DNA of 64,000 bases, from contig NZ_PEIH01000005.1 of assembly GCF_002904345.1 (NCBI RefSeq), positions 612,449 to 676,448 of the forward strand, in the 5' to 3' direction. Shown here piece after piece: positions 20,990-29,393 of this stretch (position 1 is the first letter of the stretch; each line of letters starts with the position of its first letter). A program made the position numbers and the translations under genes. Below the pieces are notes generated by a model. It saw nothing but the letters and a program-made list of their open reading frames with translations. It did no database searches and had not been told where the DNA came from. The DNA comes from Bacteroidetes bacterium endosymbiont of Geopemphigus sp. Lineage in GTDB: Bacteria > Bacteroidota > Bacteroidia > Flavobacteriales > Blattabacteriaceae.

Positions 20990-21820
20990 ATGAAAAAAAT
21001 TGCTATCCAGGGTATTAAAGGATGTTTTCATCACATTGCCGCTCTAGAGTATTTTGATAAAGATCCTTTTGAAATCTTAGAGTGCAGCAGTTTTAAAAAA
21101 TTGATAGAGGCGCTGATTTTAGATAAAGTCAAGCTAGGTATAATGGCTATAGAAAATTCTATAGCAGGCAGTATCCTCTCTAATTACAATTTACTCTCTG
21201 ATTATAATATTAAGGTTTTAGGAGAGATTTATATGCCCATTGAACAGCATTTAATGGCGCTTCCTGGTCAAAAAATAAATACCATACATGAAGTGTTTTC
21301 ACATCCTGTGGCGTTACAGCAATGTGCAGAGTTTCTTCACAAATACCCGCACATTAAAATATCCGAATATACAGACACAGCTGAAGCAGCTCATGATATC
21401 ATGAAAAAACGCTTAACGTGCGTAGGTGCTATAGCATCCCTACAAGCTGCGCAAGAGTACGGTCTGGAAGTTTTAGCTGAAAACATTCATAGTATACCTA
21501 ACAATTATACACGATTTTTCATCATCGGTCCTCCAAATTTCCGACAAATTACAAATGAATTCGATAAAGCTTCCTTTAAGTTCAATCTTCCAGATAAAAC
21601 TGGAAGTCTTGCAGGGTTATTAAATATTATTACAGAAGAAAATATGAACATGACCAAAATACAATCGGTTCCCATTATAGAAAAACCTTGGGAGTATTCT
21701 TTTTATATAGATTTAATAATCAAAGATAGAGACGCTTATGAACGTATAAAATTCAGATTCAAAAAGCAGATGTGTGAATTTTCAATACTTGGCCAATACA
21801 AAAATGGACGCAGCCTATGA
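20990..21820 (+). CDS. pheA: Prephenate dehydratase
   Basis: This 276-residue enzyme turns prephenate into phenylpyruvate. The substrate-site motif NNYTRFFIIG lies near residue 180, and the N-terminal IQGIKGCFHHIAALEYF is typical. A C-terminal ACT domain (DKTGSLAGLLNIITEENMNM, then KIQSVPII) should bind Phe for feedback inhibition. The family's ESRP motif appears as QSVP, which I recall as normal for Bacteroidota. There is no fused chorismate mutase; that domain is on the DAHP synthase two genes on. The stop overlaps the next start. Confidence 0.95.
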   Translation: MKKIAIQGIKGCFHHIAALEYFDKDPFEILECSSFKKLIEALILDKVKLGIMAIENSIAGSILSNYNLLSDYNIKVLGEIYMPIEQHLMALPGQKINTIHEVFSHPVALQQCAEFLHKYPHIKISEYTDTAEAAHDIMKKRLTCVGAIASLQAAQEYGLEVLAENIHSIPNNYTRFFIIGPPNFRQITNEFDKASFKFNLPDKTGSLAGLLNIITEENMNMTKIQSVPIIEKPWEYSFYIDLIIKDRDAYERIKFRFKKQMCEFSILGQYKNGRSL

Positions 21821-22971
21821 AAATTTCTCCAGCTATACGAACGCAATCCATAAGAGAATACTATTTCTCCAAAAAGCTCAGAGAAATCGCTCAGTTTAAA
21901 TCTGAAGGAAAAGATATCATCAATCTGGGTATAGGCAGCCCAGATGGACTGCCTCCACACAAAGTAATTGAGAAAATGCAGCAAGCTGCGAAGAACGCAG
22001 AAGCGAACAGGTATCAAAGTTATATTGGCATAAAAGAACTTCGAGAAGCCTGGTCTCTCTGGTATAAGAAAAACTACCGAGTATCTCTGGATACTAACAA
22101 AGAAATCCTTCCACTTATGGGGTCCAAAGAAGGTATTATGCATATCAGCATGGCTTATCTTCAGAAAGGTGATCAAGCGCTGGTGCCTGATCCGGGATAT
22201 CCTGCTTATACTTCCGTGACACGACTTACAGGAGCGGATGTAATTTATTACTCGCTCACAGAGAAAAACCATTGGATACCGGATTTGCCAAGGCTTGAAA
22301 AAGAAAATCTATCGGCGGTAAAAATGATGTGGATCAATTATCCACACATGCCTACTGGAGCCACGATAAGATTAAATGATTTAGAAAAAATTGTCTGTTT
22401 TGCTGAAAAACACAAGATATTGCTGGTACATGATAATCCTTATAGTTTTATTCTCAATGAACAACCACTAAGTGTTTTTCAAATAGAAGGCGCAAAAGAG
22501 ATTTCCTTAGAGTTGCAGTCGCTAAGCAAAAGTCATAATATGGCCGGATGGCGACAAGGCATGCTTGGAGGAAAAAAAGAATATCTTCAGGAAGTACTTA
22601 AAGTAAAAAGTCAGATGGACTCAGGAATGTATCTCCCCCTTCAAATAGGGGCTATAGAGGCTTTGCAACATTCCAATGAGTGGTTTGAGTCGCTCAATAT
22701 GGAATACCAAAAGCGAAGGAATATTATTTGGAATATCTGCAAAGCTCTGGAGCTTACTTATGATGCAAAAAGCACAGGATTATTCGTATGGGCAAAACTA
22801 CCTCTAAAAGAAGAAGACAAAAGCTGGAGCGATAAACAACTTTATAATAAAAATGTATTCATCACCCCAGGAAGCTTATTCGGTAAAAACGGCCGTGGTT
22901 ACGTACGCTTTTCTCTTTGCTGTCCACCTACATTGCTTGAAAAAGCTCAAATACAACTCCTGCAGTCATGA
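21817..22971 (+). CDS. Class I/II aminotransferase of the aromatic operon
   Basis: This 384-residue PLP enzyme has the Schiff-base lysine in SLSKSHNMAGWRQG (about residue 230) and LVPDPGYPAYTS and INYPHMPTGA substrate/cofactor loops. Overall it resembles LL-DAP/aspartate-type aminotransferases. Lying between prephenate dehydratase and prephenate dehydrogenase with four-base overlaps on both sides, it most likely transaminates phenylpyruvate and hydroxyphenylpyruvate to Phe and Tyr. The specificity is inferred from context. It is intact. Confidence 0.9.
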   Translation: MKISPAIRTQSIREYYFSKKLREIAQFKSEGKDIINLGIGSPDGLPPHKVIEKMQQAAKNAEANRYQSYIGIKELREAWSLWYKKNYRVSLDTNKEILPLMGSKEGIMHISMAYLQKGDQALVPDPGYPAYTSVTRLTGADVIYYSLTEKNHWIPDLPRLEKENLSAVKMMWINYPHMPTGATIRLNDLEKIVCFAEKHKILLVHDNPYSFILNEQPLSVFQIEGAKEISLELQSLSKSHNMAGWRQGMLGGKKEYLQEVLKVKSQMDSGMYLPLQIGAIEALQHSNEWFESLNMEYQKRRNIIWNICKALELTYDAKSTGLFVWAKLPLKEEDKSWSDKQLYNKNVFITPGSLFGKNGRGYVRFSLCCPPTLLEKAQIQLLQS

Positions 22972-23825
22972 CTATTGGAATTATAGGACTTGGATTAATC
23001 GGCGGATCCATTGCAATGGACCTAAGAATTTCCGATTTTGCTAAACATATAATAGGAAACGACTACAATTCCAAAAATATTCGATATGCCCTGCAGCGAG
23101 CGCTGATTGACGAGGTCATGGATATTAAAAACATGATTGAACATGTCGACCTCATCATTTTAGCCGTACCTGTAAATGTCATAAAAAAAATGCTCCCTGA
23201 TTTGCTGCATCTTATTTATGATAAAACTGTCATACTCGATACCGGTTCAACGAAGCATGAAATATGTCAATCGGTAGTAAAACATCCCAAAAGAAATCAA
23301 TTTGTAGCCACTCATCCTATAGCTGGCACAGAATATTCAGGACCACAAGCAGCCTTAACAGGGCTTTTTAATAAAAAAACGGTCGTTCTTTGCAATACAG
23401 AAGAAAGCGCGCCAGAGGCACTAAAAACTGTAAAAAAACTCTACCGTCAATTGAATGCAGAGTTTATAGAATTGCCTTCAGATGTACATGATAAGCACGC
23501 AGCCTATCTTTCTCATTTATCCCATATCATAGCGTTTTCTCTCGCAAAAGTGGCGCTGGGATTTCAAAAAAAGAGTACAGAAAATGTTTTCTATATGGCC
23601 GGAAGTGGATTTTCCTCAACCGCTCGGCTAGCCAAGAGTTCCCCAGAAACCTGGCTGCCTATTTTTCAGTCAAACAAAGCTTATCTTCTGGAAGCTATAG
23701 AAGGCTACCTACAAAAGTTTATGAAGATACAAAAAACCTTACAAGAAGATGACTTAGAAGCGCTCTGTCAGTATATGGCAGAGGCCAATGATATTAAAAA
23801 ATATATAAACCCCAACTTAGCTTAA
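22968..23825 (+). CDS. tyrA: Prephenate dehydrogenase
   Basis: This 285-residue enzyme oxidatively decarboxylates prephenate to 4-hydroxyphenylpyruvate, the route to Tyr. The N-terminal NAD-binding GIIGLGLIGGSIAMDL and the catalytic-site motif HPIAGTEYSGP (His near residue 117) are present, as is SHLSHIIAFSLAK. No ACT domain is attached, so feedback control probably rests on the dehydratase, the DAHP synthase and the attenuator. It overlaps the preceding gene by four bases. Confidence 0.94.
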   Translation: MTIGIIGLGLIGGSIAMDLRISDFAKHIIGNDYNSKNIRYALQRALIDEVMDIKNMIEHVDLIILAVPVNVIKKMLPDLLHLIYDKTVILDTGSTKHEICQSVVKHPKRNQFVATHPIAGTEYSGPQAALTGLFNKKTVVLCNTEESAPEALKTVKKLYRQLNAEFIELPSDVHDKHAAYLSHLSHIIAFSLAKVALGFQKKSTENVFYMAGSGFSSTARLAKSSPETWLPIFQSNKAYLLEAIEGYLQKFMKIQKTLQEDDLEALCQYMAEANDIKKYINPNLA

Positions 23826-23843
23826 GAAAGTAAAATAAAAAAT

Positions 23844-24944
23844 ATGATGACAAAACTTAAAGACCTCTATCAAGAGTGGATTTTTCATTTTGATAAACCA
23901 CTTATCATATCAGGCCCATGCAGTGCAGAAAGCGAAGAACAAGTGTTAGAAACGGCTAGACGAATGGATAAATCATACGTGCAGGTTTTTCGCGCCGGCA
24001 TCTGGAAGCCCCGCACCAAGCCTGGGAGCTTTGAAGGAATAGGTGAAGTAGGGCTACAATGGCTTCAAAAAGCAAAAAAAGAAACAGGTATGCTCACTGC
24101 CACTGAAATAGCTAATGCCACACATGTAAAGGCCGCCCTTGCGCATGATATTGACATTGTCTGGATCGGCGCTCGAAGCACGGTGAATCCCTTTACGGTG
24201 CAAGAAATCGCTGAAGCGCTAAAAAACACCGAAAAAATTATCCTAGTAAAAAACCCTGTGCATCCGGATTTTGATCTCTGGGTGGGAGCCCTGGAGCGAC
24301 TCGCAGCACAAGGGATAAAGAAATTAGGCGTGATACATCGAGGATTTTCAGCATATAAAAAATCGCAATACCGTAATCAACCCCATTGGCAAATCGCCCT
24401 GGATTTTAGGAATCACTATCCCAATATTCCGATCTTATGCGATCCTTCACATATTTGCGGCGAAAGAGAAGGCATTTCGGCGATTGCACAGCAAGCATTT
24501 AACTTCGAATACAACGGTTTGATGGTAGAGACACATCGTAAACCTGATGAAGCATGGAGTGACGCCAAGCAACAAATCACACCCGAGCGCCTCTTAGAAA
24601 TTCTCAATAGAATAAAGCTACGAAAAGAAGATGATACGCAAGATATTGAATATCAAAAGAAATTATCCGGCATACGAACACAAATCGATGAGCTCGACCA
24701 TAATATCCTTGCCTTACTGACTCAAAGATTACAATTGGCCGAAGAGGTGGGGATGCTCAAGAAAAATCACAACATAGCTATATTTCAACCTAAGCGCTGG
24801 GAAAAAATAACAGAAAGATTGGGACACTTTGGGAAAAACTTAGGACTGTCGGCAGAATTCACCGAGACTTTCTTGAAAATGGTTCATCAAGAATCCATAA
24901 ATATTCAAAATCAGGTTATGCTAAAGGAAGCTAAAAAAGATTGA
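23844..24944 (+). CDS. DAHP synthase fused to chorismate mutase
   Basis: This is a 366-residue bifunctional protein. Residues about 1-260 are a type I (KDOPS-like) 3-deoxy-arabino-heptulosonate-7-phosphate synthase (IISGPCSAESEEQV, FRAGIWKPRTKPGSFEG, ILCDPSHICGERE). Residues about 270-360 are an AroQ chorismate mutase (GIRTQIDELDHNILALLTQR, LAEEVGMLKK). It both opens the shikimate pathway and commits chorismate to Phe/Tyr. In this fusion type the mutase domain is known to act as the regulatory domain for the synthase. It begins 18 bases after tyrA. Confidence 0.93.
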   Translation: MMTKLKDLYQEWIFHFDKPLIISGPCSAESEEQVLETARRMDKSYVQVFRAGIWKPRTKPGSFEGIGEVGLQWLQKAKKETGMLTATEIANATHVKAALAHDIDIVWIGARSTVNPFTVQEIAEALKNTEKIILVKNPVHPDFDLWVGALERLAAQGIKKLGVIHRGFSAYKKSQYRNQPHWQIALDFRNHYPNIPILCDPSHICGEREGISAIAQQAFNFEYNGLMVETHRKPDEAWSDAKQQITPERLLEILNRIKLRKEDDTQDIEYQKKLSGIRTQIDELDHNILALLTQRLQLAEEVGMLKKNHNIAIFQPKRWEKITERLGHFGKNLGLSAEFTETFLKMVHQESINIQNQVMLKEAKKD

Positions 24945-25876
24945 TGAAAGGTACCGTCATTCGATCAACGGGCAGCTGGTATGAGGTACGAACGAATGAG
25001 GGAATACTGCAGGCACGCATCAAAGGTCAGTTACGTCTTGAAAATTCTAAAAGCACCAATCCTGTGGCTGTGGGTGATTATGTCGAAGTGCAGAAAAAAT
25101 CAGACGACAGCATACTCATTGTTAAGATCTGCGAACGTAAAAACTATTTGTTGCGGCGGGCCGTAAATCTTTCAAAACGTACACATATTCTGGCAGCCAA
25201 CATCGACCAATGCTTCCTGATAGTCACCTTAGAAAATCCCCATACCTCAAGAGAGTTCATAGACCGATTACTGGTCTGCACAGAAGCTTACCGAATCCCG
25301 ACGATATTGCTTTTTAATAAGATTGATTTACACGATAAAATACAGATCGACAATAGGAAAGCAATGAAAACACTTTACAAAAGCATTGGTTACGAGTGTA
25401 TGGAAATTTCTGTTAAAACAGGCCGGCAACTTGAAAAAGTAAAAGAAACAATGTTTGGTAAAACAAGCATATTAACAGGACATTCAGGGACAGGAAAAAG
25501 TAGCCTAATCAATGCACTGGTTCCCAAGTGGCATTTGCGTACCAATACCCTGTCGGGTTATCACCTAAAAGGACGTCATACTACCACTTTTTCGCAGATG
25601 CATCAATGGCCTTTTGGAGGCTATATAATCGATACTCCAGGGATTAAAGGCTTTGGTGTGGTGGATATGAAAAAAGATAAAATTCAAGATTATTTTCCAG
25701 AGATCTTCCATCTTCGATCCGAATGTCGCTTTAACAACTGCCTGCATACAGATGAACCGAATTGCAGAATAAAAAAGGCTGTGGAAGAAAAAAAAATAGC
25801 CTACTCACGTTATCAAAGTTATTGTGGCCTTCTAAAGATCGATAAGAGCCGTTATCGCATGGAAGATTGGGCTTAA
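24944..25876 (+). CDS. rsgA: Small-ribosomal-subunit biogenesis GTPase RsgA
   Basis: This 310-residue circularly permuted GTPase helps late 30S assembly. It has an N-terminal OB-fold (about 1-70), G4 NKIDL before G1 GHSGTGKSSLIN (the permuted order), G3 DTPG, and a C-terminal zinc knuckle (CRFNNCLHTDEPNC). The start ATG overlaps the preceding TGA by one base, so it is in the aromatic operon. A TTG three bases earlier is not needed. The last gene of the operon, it ends a perfectly intact block flanked by ruins. Confidence 0.95.
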   Translation: MKGTVIRSTGSWYEVRTNEGILQARIKGQLRLENSKSTNPVAVGDYVEVQKKSDDSILIVKICERKNYLLRRAVNLSKRTHILAANIDQCFLIVTLENPHTSREFIDRLLVCTEAYRIPTILLFNKIDLHDKIQIDNRKAMKTLYKSIGYECMEISVKTGRQLEKVKETMFGKTSILTGHSGTGKSSLINALVPKWHLRTNTLSGYHLKGRHTTTFSQMHQWPFGGYIIDTPGIKGFGVVDMKKDKIQDYFPEIFHLRSECRFNNCLHTDEPNCRIKKAVEEKKIAYSRYQSYCGLLKIDKSRYRMEDWA

Positions 25877-25995
25877 AATAAATCTTCATAAGTCATATAA
25901 CTTCATAAAAGCATTTATTAATGGTAACGAAATGTCTTTTAAAAGCTTGCCCATCTATAGAATCATTATATCTTTCGAGTCAATTCAATTTCCCT
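25877..25995. other. Spacer after rsgA
   Basis: There are about 120 AT-rich bases with no gene, terminator or repeat that I can see. The following 200 bases up to 26200 are nearly as empty and are assigned to the decayed phospholipase gene only because a possible signal-peptide start lies at 25996. Confidence 0.35.
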
Positions 25996-27080
25996 ATGAA
26001 TTTGACAATAAGAAAGAATAAATTAAAACAATTTATTAATTATTTGTTAAATTTTATTTAACAAACTGCATTAGCTACGCAGTAGCACAACATAAAGTCT
26101 CAGGTCTTACCTAAAGTTTTAAAATAAACTACCATCATACTTATTACAATAACCGTATAACTAAAAAAGTACTTTTTATCGGAGATAAGTTATAGATAAA
26201 CAGTAGAATCTATCATGAAGGTACGCTCCGTAGTGGTCACTCCAGGTAAGCTTTATGGATTTTGAATTGCCCATAGATTAAAAATAATAGCTTATGAATG
26301 ATAAATACCATTGGCTGCGCCAAGTTAAATAGCAACAAATTTATTAACTCAAATTAATATTCCCGGCGCCCATGACTCCGCTTCCTTTCATTCGAAAATT
26401 ATAGGGCTTGGATTTATGCAAACCCAGTCATGGAATATTGAGTAACAATTAAATAATGACATTAGATTTTCAGATGTAAGATACCGTCTTATTAATGACG
26501 TGTTTGCCATGCGTAAAGGTCCGGTGTTTTTACATCAATTCTTCAGCGATATACTTAATACATGCCTGTCTTTTTTAAAGAAAAATGTCCATGAATTTAT
26601 TATCATTTCTGTAAAAAAAAGAACATTCAACGGAAAATAGCAAAATGGACTTTCCAAAAGTCATGCGTGAGAAATATATTCGGCCCTACGAAAAGTATTT
26701 CCTTACATAAAATCGGATTCCGAAACTGGATGAAATCAAAGGGAAAATCGTACTTTTTCGTCGTTATGGAGGCAATTTTCTGGGAAAAAACACGCTACCA
26801 TGGAAGGACAATGAAACATTTGTTGTAGAAAACGGTGAATTTAATATTCATGTTCAGGATGGATATGATATATATACAACTCTTACGATAATATCAAAAA
26901 GAAAACCAGTAGTTCATTTAGTAAAGACGTCGATAAATGGAAGATCCATCGATATGTATATCAACTTTACAAGCCTACCAGGAGCGATTAACCCCTTATA
27001 ACAGGGCTCATGGAGATCTTTTTACGGATGGCATGAATTTTCTGGTTTCCCAAGCAATATAAACGAAGACATAGCGTAAA
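25996..27080 (+). pseudogene. Phosphatidylinositol-specific phospholipase C, degraded
   Basis: From about 26300 the frames give WLRQVK, INIPGAHDSASF (catalytic His of the X domain), MQTQSWNIE-stop-QLNNDIRF, DVRYRLINDVFAMRKGPVFLHQFF, SDILNTCLSFLKKNVHEF, IPKLDEIKGKIVLFRRYGG, LPWKDNETFVVENGEFNIHV and DMYINFTSLPGAINPL. This order and these motifs are those of secreted bacterial PI-PLC (Bacillus/Listeria PlcA type). The second catalytic-His region (usually HHG) reads MRKG. Stops occur at about 26440 and after 26640, and several shifts are present. A hydrophobic stretch after an ATG at 25996 may be the old signal peptide. Confidence 0.75.
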
Positions 27081-27375
27081 TGTCATAGTATCTGAATATT
27101 AATATCAATAATTCAGCCATGGTAAATATAGTAATTAATTCAAGTTTTTACTGAATCTAAATAGTCGGATAATTTTATGTCCGGTTATTTTTTTTTATAA
27201 AATGTAAAATATTGGAATTGTATTTTATAAATAATTCCAGACCCCCTTTTTACAATTCAAGGTTACAAAATTTCAAGAGTTTGTGAAAAAATCGTTAAAG
27301 GGTCACCCATTCTTACTTACATTGATGCAAATCAGAAAAACGATATGTCAATCGTTATATTAACGACGAAATAAC

Positions 27376-27383
27376 TATATTTG
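27376..27383 (+). promoter_or_regulatory. metK promoter (-7 element)
   Basis: TATATTTG matches the TAnnTTTG -7 consensus and places the transcription start within a few bases of the riboswitch 5' end. No clear TTG -33 element is seen 19-21 bases upstream. Confidence 0.6.
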
Positions 27384-27388
27384 TCCCT

Positions 27389-27460
27389 AATAACAAACGA
27401 GGAAGGATTTGACTGATTGCAACCTCTTTAAAAATGCTAAAGCAGGATCCTGGGTTATTG
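27389..27460 (+). promoter_or_regulatory. SAM riboswitch (SAM-I/IV clan) upstream of metK
   Basis: AATAAC at 27389 and GTTATT at 27454 form the closing P1 helix. Between them are the conserved core pieces GAGGAAGGATTTGACTGAT, TTGCAACCTC and ATGCTAAAGC, which match the GCAACC...GTGCTAA core of SAM-I-type aptamers as found in Bacteroidota. It starts at the predicted transcription start and ends 48 bases before metK, so it would lower SAM synthetase expression when SAM is high. I see no clear terminator between aptamer and start codon, so control could be at translation. It was recognised by eye only. Confidence 0.7.
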
Positions 27461-27507
27461 CATTAGTATCTATCCTTCTTAAATGCATAAAAATCTCTTA
27501 AAGACCC

Positions 27508-28761
27508 ATGTCTCACTTATTTACCAGTGAATCTGTATCTGAAGGACATCCAGATAAAATTGCTGATCAGATATCAGATGCTCTGCTCGATCAATTCCTT
27601 GCCTTTGATCCGCAGGCGCGTGTAGCTATCGAAACCCTAGTAACTACAGGTCAGGTGGTGCTTGCCGGAGAAGTATGCTCAAAAACTTGGGTAGACATAG
27701 AGCGCATTACTCGAGCGCTCATCAGAAAAATAGGTTATACCAAAAGTGAATATAAATTTGATGCCGATGCTTGTGGTATTTTTTCCGCTATTCATGAACA
27801 ATCACCCGATATTTTTCAAGGTATAGTTAAACCAAAAAAGGAAGAGCAAGGTGCCGGCGATCAGGGCATGATGTTCGGATACGCTACGAAAGAAACAGAA
27901 AATTACATGCCTTTAGCGCTAGATCTTTCCCATAGATTACTGCGAAATCTGTCAGTTTTACGGCGGGAGGAAATCCAAATGCCTTATTTACGGCCGGATG
28001 CCAAAGCGCAAGTGACTCTGGAATATGCTGATGATAATATACCCACTGGTATAGATACCATTGTTATCTCCACACAACACGATGAGTTTGACAGCCAAGA
28101 GCGCATGCACACTCGAATAAGAGAAGATATCCAAAAGATTCTCATTCCTAAAGTAAAAGCGGAACTGCCAGAACACTTGCAAAGACTTTTCACTAAAGAT
28201 ATTCGCTATTATATAAATCCAACAGGAAAGTTTATCATTGGAGGGCCTCACGGAGATGCTGGTCTTACCGGAAGGAAAATTATCGTGGATACTTATGGAG
28301 GGAAAGGCGCGCACGGCGGAGGTGCCTTTTCAGGTAAAGACCCTTCTAAAGTAGACCGCTCTGCATCCTATGCTGCGCGACATATAGCCAAGAATCTCGT
28401 AGCCGCGGGAATAGCCGACGAACTTTTATTGCAAATCTCTTATGCTATAGGACACGCAGAACCTACCGGAATTTATATAAACACTTACGGAACTTCCAAG
28501 ATAGTGATGACCGATAGAGTCATTGCCGAAAAAGTGATGCACTTATTTGATTTGCGCCCCTACGCCATAGAAAAAAACTTAAAGCTACGTACTCCCATCT
28601 ACGAAGAAACCGCTGTTTACGGGCATATGGGAAGAATGCCACAAATTGTGAGAAAGTCTTTTATTAATAATAAAAATCAAATTATAGAAAAAGAAGTTGA
28701 ACTCTTCACCTGGGAAAAGCTCGATAAGGTTTCCACAATTCAAAAAGTTTTTAAAATTTAG
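27508..28761 (+). CDS. metK: S-adenosylmethionine synthetase
   Basis: This 417-residue enzyme makes SAM from Met and ATP. The N-terminal FTSESVSEGHPDKIADQISD, the GAGDQGMMFGYA hexapeptide region and GGGAFSGKDPSKVDRSA phosphate loop are all intact. SAM feeds MiaB and other methyltransferases. It stands alone with its own promoter and riboswitch, between the dead phospholipase gene and a dead Spy-like gene, which shows strong selection to keep it. Confidence 0.97.
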   Translation: MSHLFTSESVSEGHPDKIADQISDALLDQFLAFDPQARVAIETLVTTGQVVLAGEVCSKTWVDIERITRALIRKIGYTKSEYKFDADACGIFSAIHEQSPDIFQGIVKPKKEEQGAGDQGMMFGYATKETENYMPLALDLSHRLLRNLSVLRREEIQMPYLRPDAKAQVTLEYADDNIPTGIDTIVISTQHDEFDSQERMHTRIREDIQKILIPKVKAELPEHLQRLFTKDIRYYINPTGKFIIGGPHGDAGLTGRKIIVDTYGGKGAHGGGAFSGKDPSKVDRSASYAARHIAKNLVAAGIADELLLQISYAIGHAEPTGIYINTYGTSKIVMTDRVIAEKVMHLFDLRPYAIEKNLKLRTPIYEETAVYGHMGRMPQIVRKSFINNKNQIIEKEVELFTWEKLDKVSTIQKVFKI

Positions 28762-28924
28762 CTCGTTAAGTTCAAAGACGCACCCTATACCCTTCCAAAG
28801 GAACCAAACTATAAACGTAAAGACTCCTGATGAATAAGCTTATCGCATATAAAATTCTTTCGCATTCATTGATATTAAGTAGAAGAAATAGTATCATGTT
28901 GTGGAATCGTTCATAAGTTGCCTC

Positions 28925-29391
28925 ATAAACATCTCAGATAAACCCTGACAAGCTCCTTATAATTTTTGCGTTTTCTAGACTTGATTCCAGCAATCAGCTT
29001 GTAAAGACGACATATTAGAGCTTTTTTCAAAACGGCTATCTCTTTTACTACTTGCATTTTGAGAGTACCTCAATGGGATCGTTATCAGCTATATCTATTA
29101 TTTTAACTCTTGCCAGAGAGATTTGACTCTCTAGCGTCGCTTTTTGTAGATGGCTTAGCCATTTCCTCTGCGGTGCCCTAAAAATTGTTTCAAACAATCT
29201 TCCTGGAAAGACTTAACCTCTTGCACGTATTGCTTTTGCATTTCTTTGAGTTGAACCTTCTGCTCAGGGGTAAACTCAGTGAGCATTTTTTTAAGCTTAT
29301 TAGGTTGCCTCTTTCAATGCTTGATCTGCACATGCCCAAAACCGGTAATAAAAAGGCAAATGATACCTGCTAAAAAAGTGGATGTTGTTTT
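28925..29391 (-). pseudogene. Small exported Spy/CpxP-like protein, degraded
   Basis: A signal-like start (KTTSTFLAGIICLFITGFG; the ATG has become ATA) is followed, after a stop, by KKMLTEFTPEQKVQLKEMQK, which contains an LTxxQ-like motif, and by QEDCLKQFL, LESQISLARVKIIDIADN and VVKEIAVLKKAL. Small periplasmic LTxxQ proteins (Spy, CpxP, heavy-metal sensors) have this layout. At least three lesions break it. The assignment is tentative. Confidence 0.4.
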
Positions 29392-29393
29392 TA

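Noticed and set aside
29185-29373. Plus-strand Leu-rich 62-residue frame
   Set aside because: It is the antisense of the Spy-like remnant, whose minus-strand frame has a recognisable LTxxQ-like motif and signal-like start.
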